DNA of 64,000 bases from Mycolicibacterium rhodesiae NBB3 (GCF_000230895.2 NC_016604.1:3100001-3164000), one strand, 5' to 3'; positions 8,751 to 16,920 are shown, numbered from the stretch's first letter. Translations and numbers: made by a program. Notes: generated by a model from the sequence alone, not told the origin.

Positions 8751-9406
8751 CGCTGCTCACACGACAAACGTTGTCCAGCATGGCGACTCGGCTTGCGCGA
8801 GGTCATCGGCCAGAGAAATGAAATCCAATCGCGCCAGATCCGCGCTCGTTGCGGACTTCGCCGACATGAAATCGCGTTATTGCTTGACCAAGCCCTGCAC
8901 CTCACCGTACGGAAGACCGACGACTGCAGCCAGGAGAGCCCGACAGAACCGCGCCGCAACGATTGCGATCATGATTCGACGTGAAGCACAGACATCGCGG
9001 CAAAGGTGGCTACTCGTGGAGTCCGGCCACGGCTCGCCTGGTAACGCCGCGATTTCAGAGAGCCGCATGAAGACCGCCGGCGCGCACCGGCTCGACTGTG
9101 TCAGATCTCCTCATCAGGGCCACTGAAGTATCGGATAGCCCCGTTCCGCCACGTGGTCGGGCGATCACGGTCGAGCAGGCCACGTGTCCTGACGTGGCCT
9201 TTTGCAACGAAGATTAACAAGCCCAGACGACACGCCGAGATCTTGTCAAAGTAGCCCGGCGAGTCCTGTCAATCTTCGCTGCATCTCGACACGAGATTTT
9301 GCTGGAGGATGAATTCTGGCAATTTTTAGCTTGGCCGTCACTAGTGCTTCGACGAGTAATTTCTACCGAGCAATCTCGATAATGGCAAAATTTCGATCTT
9401 GATCCT
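8751..9406. other. Long gap between the defence-like locus and the backbone
   Basis: No convincing gene is seen. Open frames at about 8671-9126 on both strands have no family resemblance and overlap each other. The stretch contains the terminator hairpin at 9177-9203. A less GC-rich segment at about 9200-9400 is probably the upstream region of the secreted repeat protein. Confidence 0.45.
9177..9203. terminator. Rho-independent-like terminator hairpin
   Basis: AGGCCACG (9177-9184) pairs perfectly with CGTGGCCT (9193-9200) around an 8-base loop, and T residues follow at 9200-9203. It may end read-through transcription from the plus-strand defence-like genes. Confidence 0.6.
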
Positions 9407-11179
9407 ATGCTCGCACACATGGGTCATGCGAAGCACGTTGGGCGGGTCGGCGCGTTGGCGGTGGCGTTGGGCGTCGGCTCGGCGATTGTGGGCCTGCCCG
9501 CGGTGGCGCTGGCCGCGACAGACGAGGGATCCACCTCCTCGGATTCCTCGCCCAACGAGTCGTCGACCGATCCTTCTGCTGATTCGTCGAATGACCCCAC
9601 CAAGGACAACGGCTCCCCGAACTCCGGCGGCCCGAACAGCGGTTCCGGCACGTCGCCGACTGGAAACAGCACCGGTTCGCCGACGACCACGACCGGTAAC
9701 GGGAGGACGCCAGGCGAAGGGGACGGCGACGAGAAGGACGCCGACATCGATGTCAACAACCAACAGGATGTTCGGAAACAGGACCTGATCGATGAGGTTC
9801 CGGTCGTGGTCGTCGACCCACCGAAGGGCAACGACTACACGCCACCGGAGACCAACCGAGTGGATGTACCCGAGCCGGCGACGACCGAACCGGTTGTCAT
9901 CCAGGACCGAGTCGTGGACACCGGAAACGAATCGCCGCCCGTGTCTACGGACCCCGTCGTCGTCGAGGAGTTCGAGGAGCCGACGATAGTCGCCATCGGG
10001 ACCGAACCATTCGACGGCGGTGGGGCGCCGGGCGCATTGCCCGGGCCGTCGGATCCGCTCGAGTCGCCGGCGATGTTGGCGATGTTCGCGTTGACGCGGC
10101 GCGCGGAAACCGAGACGGTCGATCTGCAGTCTGCCGATGAGTTGTCGACGGCCAATGCGCTGGTGTCCATCGCTGCGATTCAGCCCGATCCGCCGGTCCT
10201 TTTCATGATCTGGATCGGCGATTTCACGTTCACCTCGACTGGGTGGGGTTCATGGGCTCTATCGATCGGTCCCGGCTCGACTGCATACGCGAGCGGGTGG
10301 GGCAGCCGTGCGATCGCGATCGGAATCAACGCCTCGGCGAGGGCAACTGGCGGAGTTGGTAATCGGGCGTTCGCGTGGGGCGCAGGGGCGACGGCGATCG
10401 CGGGCGGCGACGGGGACGGCAACGACTACAACCGTGCGATCGCCTTCAACGGGGGCAGTGCCACCGCGGGAAATTCAGGTGACGACAACGACTTCAACTG
10501 GGCGTACGCCGATTACGGCGGCAACGCCATCGCCGGGGGTGGTGCCTGTGGGTGCGGCAGCGACGGCAACGACAACAACGTCGCCAGCGCGAGCGGTGTC
10601 GGGAGCCTGGCCTTCGCCGGGTATCTGGGCGAGCGGAACAACGCTAACCGGGCATCTGCGACCGGCGGAGGCTTGGCTCTGGTGGGCGCCTACGGCGATG
10701 ACAACACCGGCAACATCGGTACCGCCGCGGGCGTCGGAAGCTTCGCCGTCGCGGGGAGCGACGGCGACAACAACTCTGGCAACACCGCCACCGCGACAGC
10801 TGGCGCGGAGGCTGACGCGGGCGCCTACGGCGATGACAACACCGGCAACACCGCCACTGCCGCCGACGACGGAAGCCGCGCTACCGCGGGCATCGACGGG
10901 TCCGGCAACACAGGCAATAACGCCACCGCGTCCGAAGGCGGTGTCGCCGTGGCGGGTGGTGGTGACTGTGGGTGCTTCGGCGGCGTCGACAACGCCGACA
11001 ACGTCGCCAGCGCCGACGGTATCGGGAGTCAGGCGTACGCAGGCTTCGGTGGCGAGCGGAACATCGGTAACAAAGCGACAGCGACCGGAGGTGGATATGC
11101 GCAGGCGGGCTCGTTGGGCGACGACCGCCACAACCGCCTGGCGGTGGCGGGCCCCGGCCAGATCGTGATCGACCCCTGA
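9407..11179 (+). CDS. Secreted Gly/Asp/Asn-rich repeat protein with YadA-head-like motifs
   Basis: This protein has up to 590 residues. An alternative start at ATG 9419 (MGHAKHVGRVGALAV) fits mycobacterial signal peptides better. The signal peptide ends near ALA/ATDEG. A Ser/Thr/Pro/Asp-rich linker (about 38-140) and an acidic spacer (about 140-250) follow. Residues about 275-590 are a repeat region: first AYASGWGSRAIAIGINASA, which resembles left-handed beta-roll (YadA head) repeats, then units with GDDNTGNTATA. Two longer units of about 57 residues each begin with a Cys pair (CGCGSDGND and CGCFGGVDN). No sortase motif or membrane anchor is visible. It probably acts outside the cell or on the envelope; its function is unknown. 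A 32-bp exact repeat lies within the gene. Confidence 0.75.
   Translation: MLAHMGHAKHVGRVGALAVALGVGSAIVGLPAVALAATDEGSTSSDSSPNESSTDPSADSSNDPTKDNGSPNSGGPNSGSGTSPTGNSTGSPTTTTGNGRTPGEGDGDEKDADIDVNNQQDVRKQDLIDEVPVVVVDPPKGNDYTPPETNRVDVPEPATTEPVVIQDRVVDTGNESPPVSTDPVVVEEFEEPTIVAIGTEPFDGGGAPGALPGPSDPLESPAMLAMFALTRRAETETVDLQSADELSTANALVSIAAIQPDPPVLFMIWIGDFTFTSTGWGSWALSIGPGSTAYASGWGSRAIAIGINASARATGGVGNRAFAWGAGATAIAGGDGDGNDYNRAIAFNGGSATAGNSGDDNDFNWAYADYGGNAIAGGGACGCGSDGNDNNVASASGVGSLAFAGYLGERNNANRASATGGGLALVGAYGDDNTGNIGTAAGVGSFAVAGSDGDNNSGNTATATAGAEADAGAYGDDNTGNTATAADDGSRATAGIDGSGNTGNNATASEGGVAVAGGGDCGCFGGVDNADNVASADGIGSQAYAGFGGERNIGNKATATGGGYAQAGSLGDDRHNRLAVAGPGQIVIDP
10684..10850 (+). repeat. 32-bp exact direct repeat inside the secreted repeat gene
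   Basis: The same 32 bases encoding GAYGDDNTGN occur at 10684-10715 and 10819-10850, 135 bases (45 codons) apart in the same frame. This shows recent internal duplication and possible length variation between strains. Confidence 0.8.
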
Positions 11180-11260
11180 GTTCTCTGCCGGCAAACGACA
11201 GTCCCAACACCGTCGCTGAACTTCCTGTTTTTGCGCGGTCCGGCGCCGCCTACCTAGTCC

Positions 11261-11638
11261 ATGATGGATGGCGTGGAGTCGACGCGGGTGGACAGATGGT
11301 TGTGGTCGGTCCGCCTCGTCAAGACCCGGCCCGATGCCGCCGACGCGTGCCGGGGCGGCCACGTGCGGGTGAACGGCCGGCCCGCCAAACCCGCCACCAC
11401 GGTGTCACCGGGCGATGAGGTCCGCGCACTGGTCGGTCAGACCACGCGGGTCGTCGAGGTGGTCCGAGTGATCCAAAAGCGGGTGGGGGCCGCCGACGCC
11501 GCGACGTGCTTCCTCGACCGCACGCCGAAACCCGTACCCACCGCGACGGTTGCCATCGCCGTCCGCGACCGCGGCGCGGGCAGACCGACGAAACGGGATC
11601 GCCGGCGGTTGGACAAGCTGCGCGCCGGCCGGCTCTGA
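11261..11638 (+). CDS. S4-domain RNA-binding protein, Hsp15 (HslR) type
   Basis: This 125-residue protein has an S4 RNA-binding fold at residues about 8-65: TRVDRWLWSVRLVKTR, GGHVRVNGRPAKPATTVSPGDEV. The C-terminal tail is basic (RPTKRDRRRLDKLRAGR), as in the Hsp15 family, which binds stalled 50S subunits carrying nascent chains. Length matches the family. The start could be ATG 11261, ATG 11264 or GTG 11273. It ends four bases before the next gene, so the two are probably one transcription unit. Confidence 0.85.
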   Translation: MMDGVESTRVDRWLWSVRLVKTRPDAADACRGGHVRVNGRPAKPATTVSPGDEVRALVGQTTRVVEVVRVIQKRVGAADAATCFLDRTPKPVPTATVAIAVRDRGAGRPTKRDRRRLDKLRAGRL

Positions 11639-11642
11639 TCGC

Positions 11643-12365
11643 ATGCCCTCTTCGACCTACGTGAAGGCGTGCATCAACGGCGTTCGCACACCGGATGAGC
11701 ACCCGAACCTTCCCGTGTCACCCGAGCAGTTGGCCGCCGAGGCGCTCGCCGCACATCAAGCCGGCGCCAAGGCCGTGCACATGCACCCCAAGACCCCCGA
11801 TGGAGTCGACTCTCTGGAGCCGGCAGTCGTCGACGCGGCGGTGGCGGCAGTCCGGCGCGCGGTGCCGGGCCCGCCCCTCGGAGTCACCACCGGATATTGG
11901 GCGCTGCCCGACGCCGAAGCGCGGTTGTGTGCTGTCGAAGGTTGGACGGTGCTACCTGACTTCGCCTCGGTGAACTGGCATGAACCTGGCGCCGAGGAAC
12001 TTGCCGGGCTACTGCTCGCCAAGGGAATCGGTGTCGAGGCCGGCATCTTCAACACCGAAGCGGCCGCGTCGTGGGTTGGCTCGGACATCGCGACACACTG
12101 CATGCGGGTGATGGTCGAGCTGCAGGGCGACGGCGATATCGCGACCGCCGACGATCTGCTGGCTCAGGTGATGACGGCGGGGTCCCCGGCGCCTGTGCTG
12201 CTACACGGGTCCGACGAAAGTTGTTGGCCGCTCCTCGAACACGCGGGACGTCGCGACGTGCAGACCCGCATAGGTTTGGAGGACACCGTACGGCTGCCCG
12301 ATGGGTCGTCTCCGTCAGGAAACGCCGACCTGGTGTCTGCCGCGGTGCAGTTGCTCAGTCGTTAG
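11643..12365 (+). CDS. BKACE family protein (beta-keto acid cleavage enzyme, DUF849)
   Basis: This 240-residue TIM-barrel-type enzyme begins MPSSTYVKACINGVRT, the conserved BKACE N-terminus. It contains HQAGAKAVHMHPK, where the His pair matches the family's zinc ligands. These enzymes condense a beta-keto acid with acetyl-CoA to give acetoacetate and a CoA ester; the substrate here cannot be told. It is shorter than the usual 270-310 residues. ATG 11643 follows the S4 gene by four bases. Its stop overlaps the end of the convergent cupin gene by 11 bases. Confidence 0.75.
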   Translation: MPSSTYVKACINGVRTPDEHPNLPVSPEQLAAEALAAHQAGAKAVHMHPKTPDGVDSLEPAVVDAAVAAVRRAVPGPPLGVTTGYWALPDAEARLCAVEGWTVLPDFASVNWHEPGAEELAGLLLAKGIGVEAGIFNTEAAASWVGSDIATHCMRVMVELQGDGDIATADDLLAQVMTAGSPAPVLLHGSDESCWPLLEHAGRRDVQTRIGLEDTVRLPDGSSPSGNADLVSAAVQLLSR

Positions 12366-12807
12366 GGGCGCCGAGTGCGAAGTCGGCGAAGTCGAATCCC
12401 GGGACCACGACACAACTCACGAGGCAGGGCTGATCGTCGCGCGGGCGCGCTCGCTGCCAATGTCCCGGCGGGATGACGAACTGGGGATGCTCACCGGATT
12501 CGATATCCGCGCCGAGCAGATATGTTGTGGCGCCGTCCTGTTCGGGCCCGAACTCGAGCAGCAGGGGGCCGCCGGAGTGGTAGAGCCACAGCTCGGCGCT
12601 GCGCACGGTGTGCCATGCCGACTGCTGGCCCGGCATGAGGAGAAACAGGATGGCCGTGCCCGCACTGCGCGGCCCGGTGTAGTCCGGTGGAAGTGCAGAT
12701 TGGGGGACGGTCAGGTCGCTGCGCCACGTCTCCCGATACCAGCCGCCCTCAGGGTGTGGAGCCATGTCGAGTCGGCGGGCCAAGTCGGGAAGTTCGGTCA
12801 TGGCCAT
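12355..12807 (-). CDS. Cupin superfamily protein, DUF985 type
   Basis: This 150-residue protein starts at ATG 12807 (MAMTELPDLARRL) or ATG 12801. The opening LDMAPHPEGGWYRETWRS is the hallmark of the DUF985/Cupin_5 family. Beta-strand motifs AILFLLMPGQQSAWHTV and ELWLYHSGGPLLLEF build the barrel. Family members are related to epimerases or metal-binding cupins, mostly uncharacterised. Upstream in-frame codons extend the frame by 102 residues, but they lie antisense to the membrane-protein gene and lack family similarity, so I excluded them. Confidence 0.8.
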   Translation of the reverse strand: MAMTELPDLARRLDMAPHPEGGWYRETWRSDLTVPQSALPPDYTGPRSAGTAILFLLMPGQQSAWHTVRSAELWLYHSGGPLLLEFGPEQDGATTYLLGADIESGEHPQFVIPPGHWQRARPRDDQPCLVSCVVVPGFDFADFALGAPND

Positions 12808-12823
12808 ACCGTAGTCTCGCTTT

Positions 12824-13261
12824 ATGTCGCGCCTGCGTCCTGGCTGGCTGGTCGCATTATGTGCGGCCGTTCTGGTGGTGAATGCCTGGTTGCCCTGGCT
12901 GACCGCGTCCGGTGCACGCGCCAGCGCGATCGGCGGCGTGGTCGGCAACATGGATGAGCTGCGGAACCGGCTATCCGGCTTCGGTGTCGGCCAGATCATC
13001 GTGCTGTTGGGTGCGACGTTGGTCGTCGCGGGGGCGATGGCCGCACGTGGGCTGTCAGCTCGGCTGGCATCGTCGGCAGCGCTGGCCATTTCGGTCCTGT
13101 TGGTTGTTCTCACCGTGTTCTACTACCGGCTCTACGTGTCTGCGCCTGTCTCGGCTTCGTACGGTCTCTATATCGGCGCAGTCGTGGCGATCGTGGCGGC
13201 GCTGCTGTCGGTATGGGCGATGCTGGTCGCCTGGTCGGCCGCCGGTTCCCGAATGACATGA
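12824..13261 (+). CDS. Small four-helix membrane protein
   Basis: This 145-residue protein has four hydrophobic segments at about 7-27 (WLVALCAAVLVVNAWLPWL), 52-74, 80-100 and 115-138. No enzymatic motif is seen. Its stop overlaps the start of the following acetyltransferase by an ATGA, so they are coupled. It is probably an inner-membrane protein of unknown function. Confidence 0.7.
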   Translation: MSRLRPGWLVALCAAVLVVNAWLPWLTASGARASAIGGVVGNMDELRNRLSGFGVGQIIVLLGATLVVAGAMAARGLSARLASSAALAISVLLVVLTVFYYRLYVSAPVSASYGLYIGAVVAIVAALLSVWAMLVAWSAAGSRMT

Positions 13262-13854
13262 GCGGCTTCGTCGAACCGGTGTCATTGACCGGGGAGCGGT
13301 GGGTGACGCTGGAACCGCTTAGCCGAGAACATGTCCCGGAGATCAGCGCGGCAGCGGCCGACGGCGAACTGGGCCGCCTCTGGTTCACCGCAGCACCTTC
13401 CCCGGAAGCGGTCGAGCGGTGGGTCGACGCCCGGTTGGCAGTGCAGACGTCGGATACCGGTCTGACGATGGTCGTGCGCGGACTGGATGGAACGCTCGTC
13501 GGCTCGTCGAGCTTCATGAATGTCGACCAGGCGAACCGGCGGCTGGAGATCGGCAACACCTGGTACGTGGAATCGGCCCGGCGAAGCGGCGTCAACAGCG
13601 AGACGAAGCTGCTGATGCTCGGCCACGCTTTCGACCAGTTGAACTGTGTGGCAGTCGAATTCCGGACCCACTTCTTCAACTTCACCAGTCGCGGCGCGAT
13701 CGAGCGCCTCGGCGCCAAGCTCGACGGTGTGCTGCGCAGCCATCAGCTGCTGGCCGACGGGTCACGGCGCGACACCGTCGTGTACTCGATCCTGGATGTC
13801 GAGTGGCCCTCGGTACGCAACAACCTGTTGTATCGGCTGAACCGTCACACGTGA
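13258..13854 (+). CDS. GNAT acetyltransferase, RimJ/RimL-like
   Basis: This 198-residue protein starts at ATG 13258 within the ATGA overlap with the upstream membrane protein. The family pattern is clear: TGERWVTLEPLSREHV at the N-terminus, NRRLEIGNTWY (beta4 strand), SETKLLMLGHAFDQL in the acetyl-CoA-binding helix region, and FNFTSRGAIERLGAKLDGVLR. These proteins acetylate N-terminal or side-chain amines using acetyl-CoA; the substrate is unknown. A strong 21-bp inverted repeat follows as a shared terminator with the convergent Hsp20 gene. Confidence 0.85.
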   Translation: MSGFVEPVSLTGERWVTLEPLSREHVPEISAAAADGELGRLWFTAAPSPEAVERWVDARLAVQTSDTGLTMVVRGLDGTLVGSSSFMNVDQANRRLEIGNTWYVESARRSGVNSETKLLMLGHAFDQLNCVAVEFRTHFFNFTSRGAIERLGAKLDGVLRSHQLLADGSRRDTVVYSILDVEWPSVRNNLLYRLNRHT

Positions 13855-13868
13855 CGGCCGACGCAGGC

Positions 13869-13924
13869 CGAGACTGCGCACAGATCGCGATATCACGCCG
13901 ACGCGCGATCTGTGCGCAGTCTCG
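13869..13924. terminator. Perfect 21-bp inverted repeat, bidirectional terminator
   Basis: The left arm at 13869-13889 begins CGAGACTGCGCACAG. The right arm at 13904-13924 is its exact reverse complement, with a 14-base loop between. It sits between the converging GNAT and Hsp20 genes, and TTT follows on the plus strand. Repeats of this kind could also be a dispersed mycobacterial palindrome. Confidence 0.7.
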
Positions 13925-13934
13925 TTTGGAGGGG

Positions 13935-14384
13935 CTACTCGGAGTCGACGGTGGTCGGTTCTATCGACTGCTGGTGGCCGGTGTGGCTGACCTCGATCTT
14001 GCGCGGCTTGGCACGCTCGGCCACCGGTATCGTCACGGTGAGCACACCATTCTCGTACGTGGCCGAGATCGCCGTGGCGTCAATGCCTTCGCCGAGCGAG
14101 AGTTGCCTGCGGTAGGTACCGAAGAATCTCTCGTTCGCCAGCCACTGGACGGCATCCTCCGAACGGGCGGTGCGATGCGCGGAGATCGTCAGGGTGCCGC
14201 TGTCCACGTCCACATCCACCGAACCCGGATCGATGCCGGGTAGATCGGCGGTGAGGACGTAGTGGTCGTCGATCTTGCAGAGGTCCATCGGCATGAACCG
14301 AGGGGTGCGAGCTGATCCCGTCTGGCTGTTCAGCAGTCCGCGGGTCAACGCGTCAAGGTCACTGAAAGGATCAAAACGAAGCAC
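13935..14384 (-). CDS. Small heat-shock protein, Hsp20 family
   Basis: This 149-residue alpha-crystallin-domain chaperone starts at GTG 14384 (VLRFDPFSDLDALTRGLL), preceded by a GGAGGTGG ribosome-binding site. Family features are MDLCKIDDHYVLTADLPGID, VDSGTLTISAHR and the C-terminal strand GVLTVTIPVAE, which carries the I/V-x-I/V tail motif. It holds unfolding proteins in large oligomers in the cytoplasm. A CIRCE-like operator upstream suggests HrcA control, and a strong hairpin lies in the 5' untranslated region. Confidence 0.9.
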   Translation of the reverse strand: MLRFDPFSDLDALTRGLLNSQTGSARTPRFMPMDLCKIDDHYVLTADLPGIDPGSVDVDVDSGTLTISAHRTARSEDAVQWLANERFFGTYRRQLSLGEGIDATAISATYENGVLTVTIPVAERAKPRKIEVSHTGHQQSIEPTTVDSE

Positions 14385-14411
14385 AGCAATCCACCTCCTA
14401 TGCCACTCAAG

Positions 14412-14430
14412 GCCCGCCACCCTGGCGGGC
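14412..14430 (-). promoter_or_regulatory. Stable hairpin in the hsp20 5' leader
   Basis: GCCCGCCA (14412-14419) pairs perfectly with TGGCGGGC (14423-14430) around a 3-base loop, between the CIRCE-like element and the ribosome-binding site. It could shape mRNA stability or, less likely, act in thermosensing. Confidence 0.5.
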
Positions 14431-14456
14431 GACCAAATCACTGTGCACCAGCGAGG

Positions 14457-14483
14457 TTAGCACTCTCGCAACGAGAGTGCCAG
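14457..14483 (-). promoter_or_regulatory. CIRCE-like operator (HrcA binding site)
   Basis: TTAGCACTC (14457-14465), nine bases, then GAGTGCCAG (14475-14483). The CIRCE consensus is TTAGCACTC-N9-GAGTGCTAA, so the left arm is perfect and the right arm has two mismatches. It lies 73-99 bases upstream of the Hsp20 start. Confidence 0.8.
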
Positions 14484-14489
14484 AACTTT

Positions 14490-15383
14490 TCAGAGACTCT
14501 TTTGAAGGGCGCTGACGTCGCCGCCGCGTAACGGTTCGGAGCATTGATCGCACGTCAGAACCAGTCGGAAGGGGCCACCGCATGTCGTGTGGATGAGCTC
14601 GACCGCCGGTCCTTCAGGTGCCGTGTACCACCGCTGTGCCCACTCGAGGGCGGTCACCAGAACAGGAAAGAGCGCGCGGCCCTTTTCGGTCAGCCGGTAG
14701 CGGCTGTCGGACGTCTCGAAGACCCCGTTTGCGGCGAGGATCGACAGCCGGTCGGCGATTGATCCGGGGGGTGCGCCCAGCTGTGACTGGAAATCGGTGA
14801 AGCGGCTCATCCCGACAAACGCCGCAACCAACAGCGCGAAGCCCCATCGGTTACCCATGATGCTCATCGTCTGGGGGAACAGCCCAGCGGCTGAATCCGA
14901 CCCGGACCGACGACGGGTGGCCGCCGCTGGTATCGACCGCGACCAGGAACCGCTCGGGCCCCACTGTGCGACAACGTCTTTGTCGGTCGCGACCTCCCCA
15001 CACGAGGCGCAGGTCGCAAGAGGAGAGAAGTCGCCCGCGCAGGCGCGGTGACGCATGTCGGGTAGTGGATCGCTGTGGTCGGGCACCCAGTGGCGTTCCC
15101 ATTCCCAGATCGACAGGAGCACCGGCCACAGCGACCGGCCTCGATCTGTGACGACGTACTCCGACCGCGGCGGATTCGATTGATAGGAATGACGTTCGAG
15201 CAGGCCCTCGTCGGTGAGCGATCGCAGCCGCGCGGTCAGCACCGAGTTCGAGATCGGAAGCCGCTCGCGGAAGTCGCCGTATCGCGTGGCGCCGAGGAGT
15301 CCCTGCTGAACGACGAGCAGTGTCCACTCGTCGCCGAGCAACCCCAGCATCCGCGCGACGGCGTTCGGTGCCGGATCGGCCAC
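14490..15383 (-). CDS. Tandem HxlR-type transcriptional regulator
   Basis: This 297-residue protein holds two HxlR winged-helix domains in one chain. The first is at about 5-100 (LLGDEWTLLVVQQGLL, RYGDFRERLPISNSVL, GLLERHSY, EYVVTDRGRSLWPVL). The second is at about 165-265 (IMGNRWGFALLVAAFVG, FTDFQSQLGAPPGSIADRL, YRLTEKGRALFPVL). Each domain is followed by a Cys-containing tail (CASCGE; CDQCSEPL), possibly metal- or redox-sensing. Normal HxlR proteins have one domain and dimerise, so this may act as a covalent dimer. GTG 15383 abuts the stop of the carotenoid oxygenase gene, so it is the last gene of that operon and may regulate it. Confidence 0.85.
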   Translation of the reverse strand: MADPAPNAVARMLGLLGDEWTLLVVQQGLLGATRYGDFRERLPISNSVLTARLRSLTDEGLLERHSYQSNPPRSEYVVTDRGRSLWPVLLSIWEWERHWVPDHSDPLPDMRHRACAGDFSPLATCASCGEVATDKDVVAQWGPSGSWSRSIPAAATRRRSGSDSAAGLFPQTMSIMGNRWGFALLVAAFVGMSRFTDFQSQLGAPPGSIADRLSILAANGVFETSDSRYRLTEKGRALFPVLVTALEWAQRWYTAPEGPAVELIHTTCGGPFRLVLTCDQCSEPLRGGDVSALQKSL

Positions 15384-16919
15384 CTACAGGCCGATCGCGC
15401 CGGCCGCTGTGTCGGTCTCGCGCCAGCGTCGCAACTCCGAGCCTGCCGCCCAGGTCGAGTGCGTACCGCTGGAAATCCGTTCCGGCAGTGCGAGTTTGCA
15501 CACGGGGCCATCGCCGACTCGGGCCGCATCAAACACCAGGCAGAACGATGCGTCCGCGTTCATGTCGGTGGTCAGCGTCACGAGGTAGCCGTCATCCTCG
15601 GCGCTGCTCCCCACGCGCGGCGCCATCGCGGTCTCGCTGCCGTACACGCCGTCGTCGAAGGCGAACCGCTCCTCGGTCCCCGTCGCAAGGTCGTGTTTGA
15701 CCAGCCCGTCGAACAGGAACCAGCCCGGCTTGCCCGTCGCGGCATACGTGTACCGGTACCTGCCTCCGGCATAGCCGCCGTTGATCATGCCGAATTCGGT
15801 GGTGGTGTCGGACAGACGCTCTTCGCGTGTCGCACCGGTGACGAGATTGAAACGCCACCGGTGAAGGTTGGTCTGCAATCCATCGAGCGCAAGGTACCGG
15901 AACGCTTTCTTGTACTTGTCGCCTGTGAGGGTGTCGACCGGCGTGGGATCTCCCTCGAAGAAGCCGTCGAGCACGATCTCGTCGCCGTCCTCGTAGGCGT
16001 TGACCCAATGCAGCACGAAGGTGGGTTCGGCCTCGAACCAGCGGATCTCGTCCGAGCCGCCGCGGCGGGGGATGACCGCGAAGCGCGACGGCATGTCTCG
16101 ATGAAACCCCGGAAAATGGATACCGGCTTCCAGCAACTTGGGATCCCAGAACAGCGGAAAGTCGTTGAGGATTGCGTAGTTCTCGGTGAACGCCATGTCG
16201 TGGGGGAGCCGCGGTCCCGGAAGCGGGATGTCAGTGAAGTGCACCAGATCGTTGGCGGCGTCGACGACGCCGTAACGCATATACGGCGCCTCCTTGCTGT
16301 AGTTGAAGAACAGCAATTCGCCGGTGCGATCGTCGACCTTCGGATGTGCAGACACACCCCAGTCGAACGGGAAGCCGCCGTTGAAGTCCTCCTTGCCCAG
16401 GGTGTTGCCGGAGAACGGGTCGATGCGGTACATGTCGCCGCACTGATAATGACTCGTCAGCGCGGTGCCGCGGTGGACGATGACGTCAGTGCTCGACGCA
16501 TCTTTCATCAAAGTCCTTGCGCCCCAGCCGTGATCTCGCTTCGAGATCTGGATCGGCTCGGCCAGCCCGGGCCATAGCGGCCCGCCTTCTTCGTTCTCCG
16601 CGACGAATCCGTCGGTTTGAACGAACCTGTTGCGGTAGAACGCCTTCCCGTCGCGGAATCCGACGACGTGCACCATGCCGTCGCCGTCGAACGGGTGGTA
16701 GAACTTCAACGCGGGATGCAGCGGGTTCTCGGTGTTGCGCAGGTATACGCCATCGAGGTCGTGCGGGATCTCACCTTCGACGGCGTGCAGGTCGTCAGCG
16801 TCCCACTCGGTTGTCTGTGGACGCCACGGGCCGGTGCGGTAGGGGTGGGCGTCGTCCTCGGGCAACGTGGACAGGTACTTGCCGACGATCTCGACATTGG
16901 CTCCCAAACCTGAAGTCAT
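15384..16919 (-). CDS. Carotenoid cleavage oxygenase family protein
   Basis: This 511-residue protein belongs to the RPE65/apocarotenoid oxygenase family of non-haem iron enzymes that cleave conjugated double bonds. The four expected iron-ligand histidines appear in SAHPKVD, PHDMAFTENY, VLHWVNAYEDGD and SGTHSTW. N-terminal DGVYLRNTENPLHP and FDGDGMVH are also typical. Length fits the family. It lies one base downstream of the thiolase-like gene and abuts the HxlR gene, giving a three-gene operon. Substrates could be apocarotenoids or stilbene/isoeugenol-like phenylpropanoids; the sequence alone does not tell. Confidence 0.9.
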   Translation of the reverse strand: MTSGLGANVEIVGKYLSTLPEDDAHPYRTGPWRPQTTEWDADDLHAVEGEIPHDLDGVYLRNTENPLHPALKFYHPFDGDGMVHVVGFRDGKAFYRNRFVQTDGFVAENEEGGPLWPGLAEPIQISKRDHGWGARTLMKDASSTDVIVHRGTALTSHYQCGDMYRIDPFSGNTLGKEDFNGGFPFDWGVSAHPKVDDRTGELLFFNYSKEAPYMRYGVVDAANDLVHFTDIPLPGPRLPHDMAFTENYAILNDFPLFWDPKLLEAGIHFPGFHRDMPSRFAVIPRRGGSDEIRWFEAEPTFVLHWVNAYEDGDEIVLDGFFEGDPTPVDTLTGDKYKKAFRYLALDGLQTNLHRWRFNLVTGATREERLSDTTTEFGMINGGYAGGRYRYTYAATGKPGWFLFDGLVKHDLATGTEERFAFDDGVYGSETAMAPRVGSSAEDDGYLVTLTTDMNADASFCLVFDAARVGDGPVCKLALPERISSGTHSTWAAGSELRRWRETDTAAGAIGL

Positions 16920-16920
16920 C

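Noticed and set aside
8671..9126. 151-codon plus-strand open frame
   Set aside because: It starts inside the preceding gene in another frame, has no ribosome-binding site and no family resemblance.
12808..13113. N-terminal extension of the DUF985 cupin gene
   Set aside because: Those codons are antisense to the membrane protein gene and do not resemble the family; Met at 12807 or 12801 fits.
15075..16577. 500-codon plus-strand open frame
   Set aside because: Antisense to the carotenoid oxygenase and HxlR genes, both with clear family motifs.
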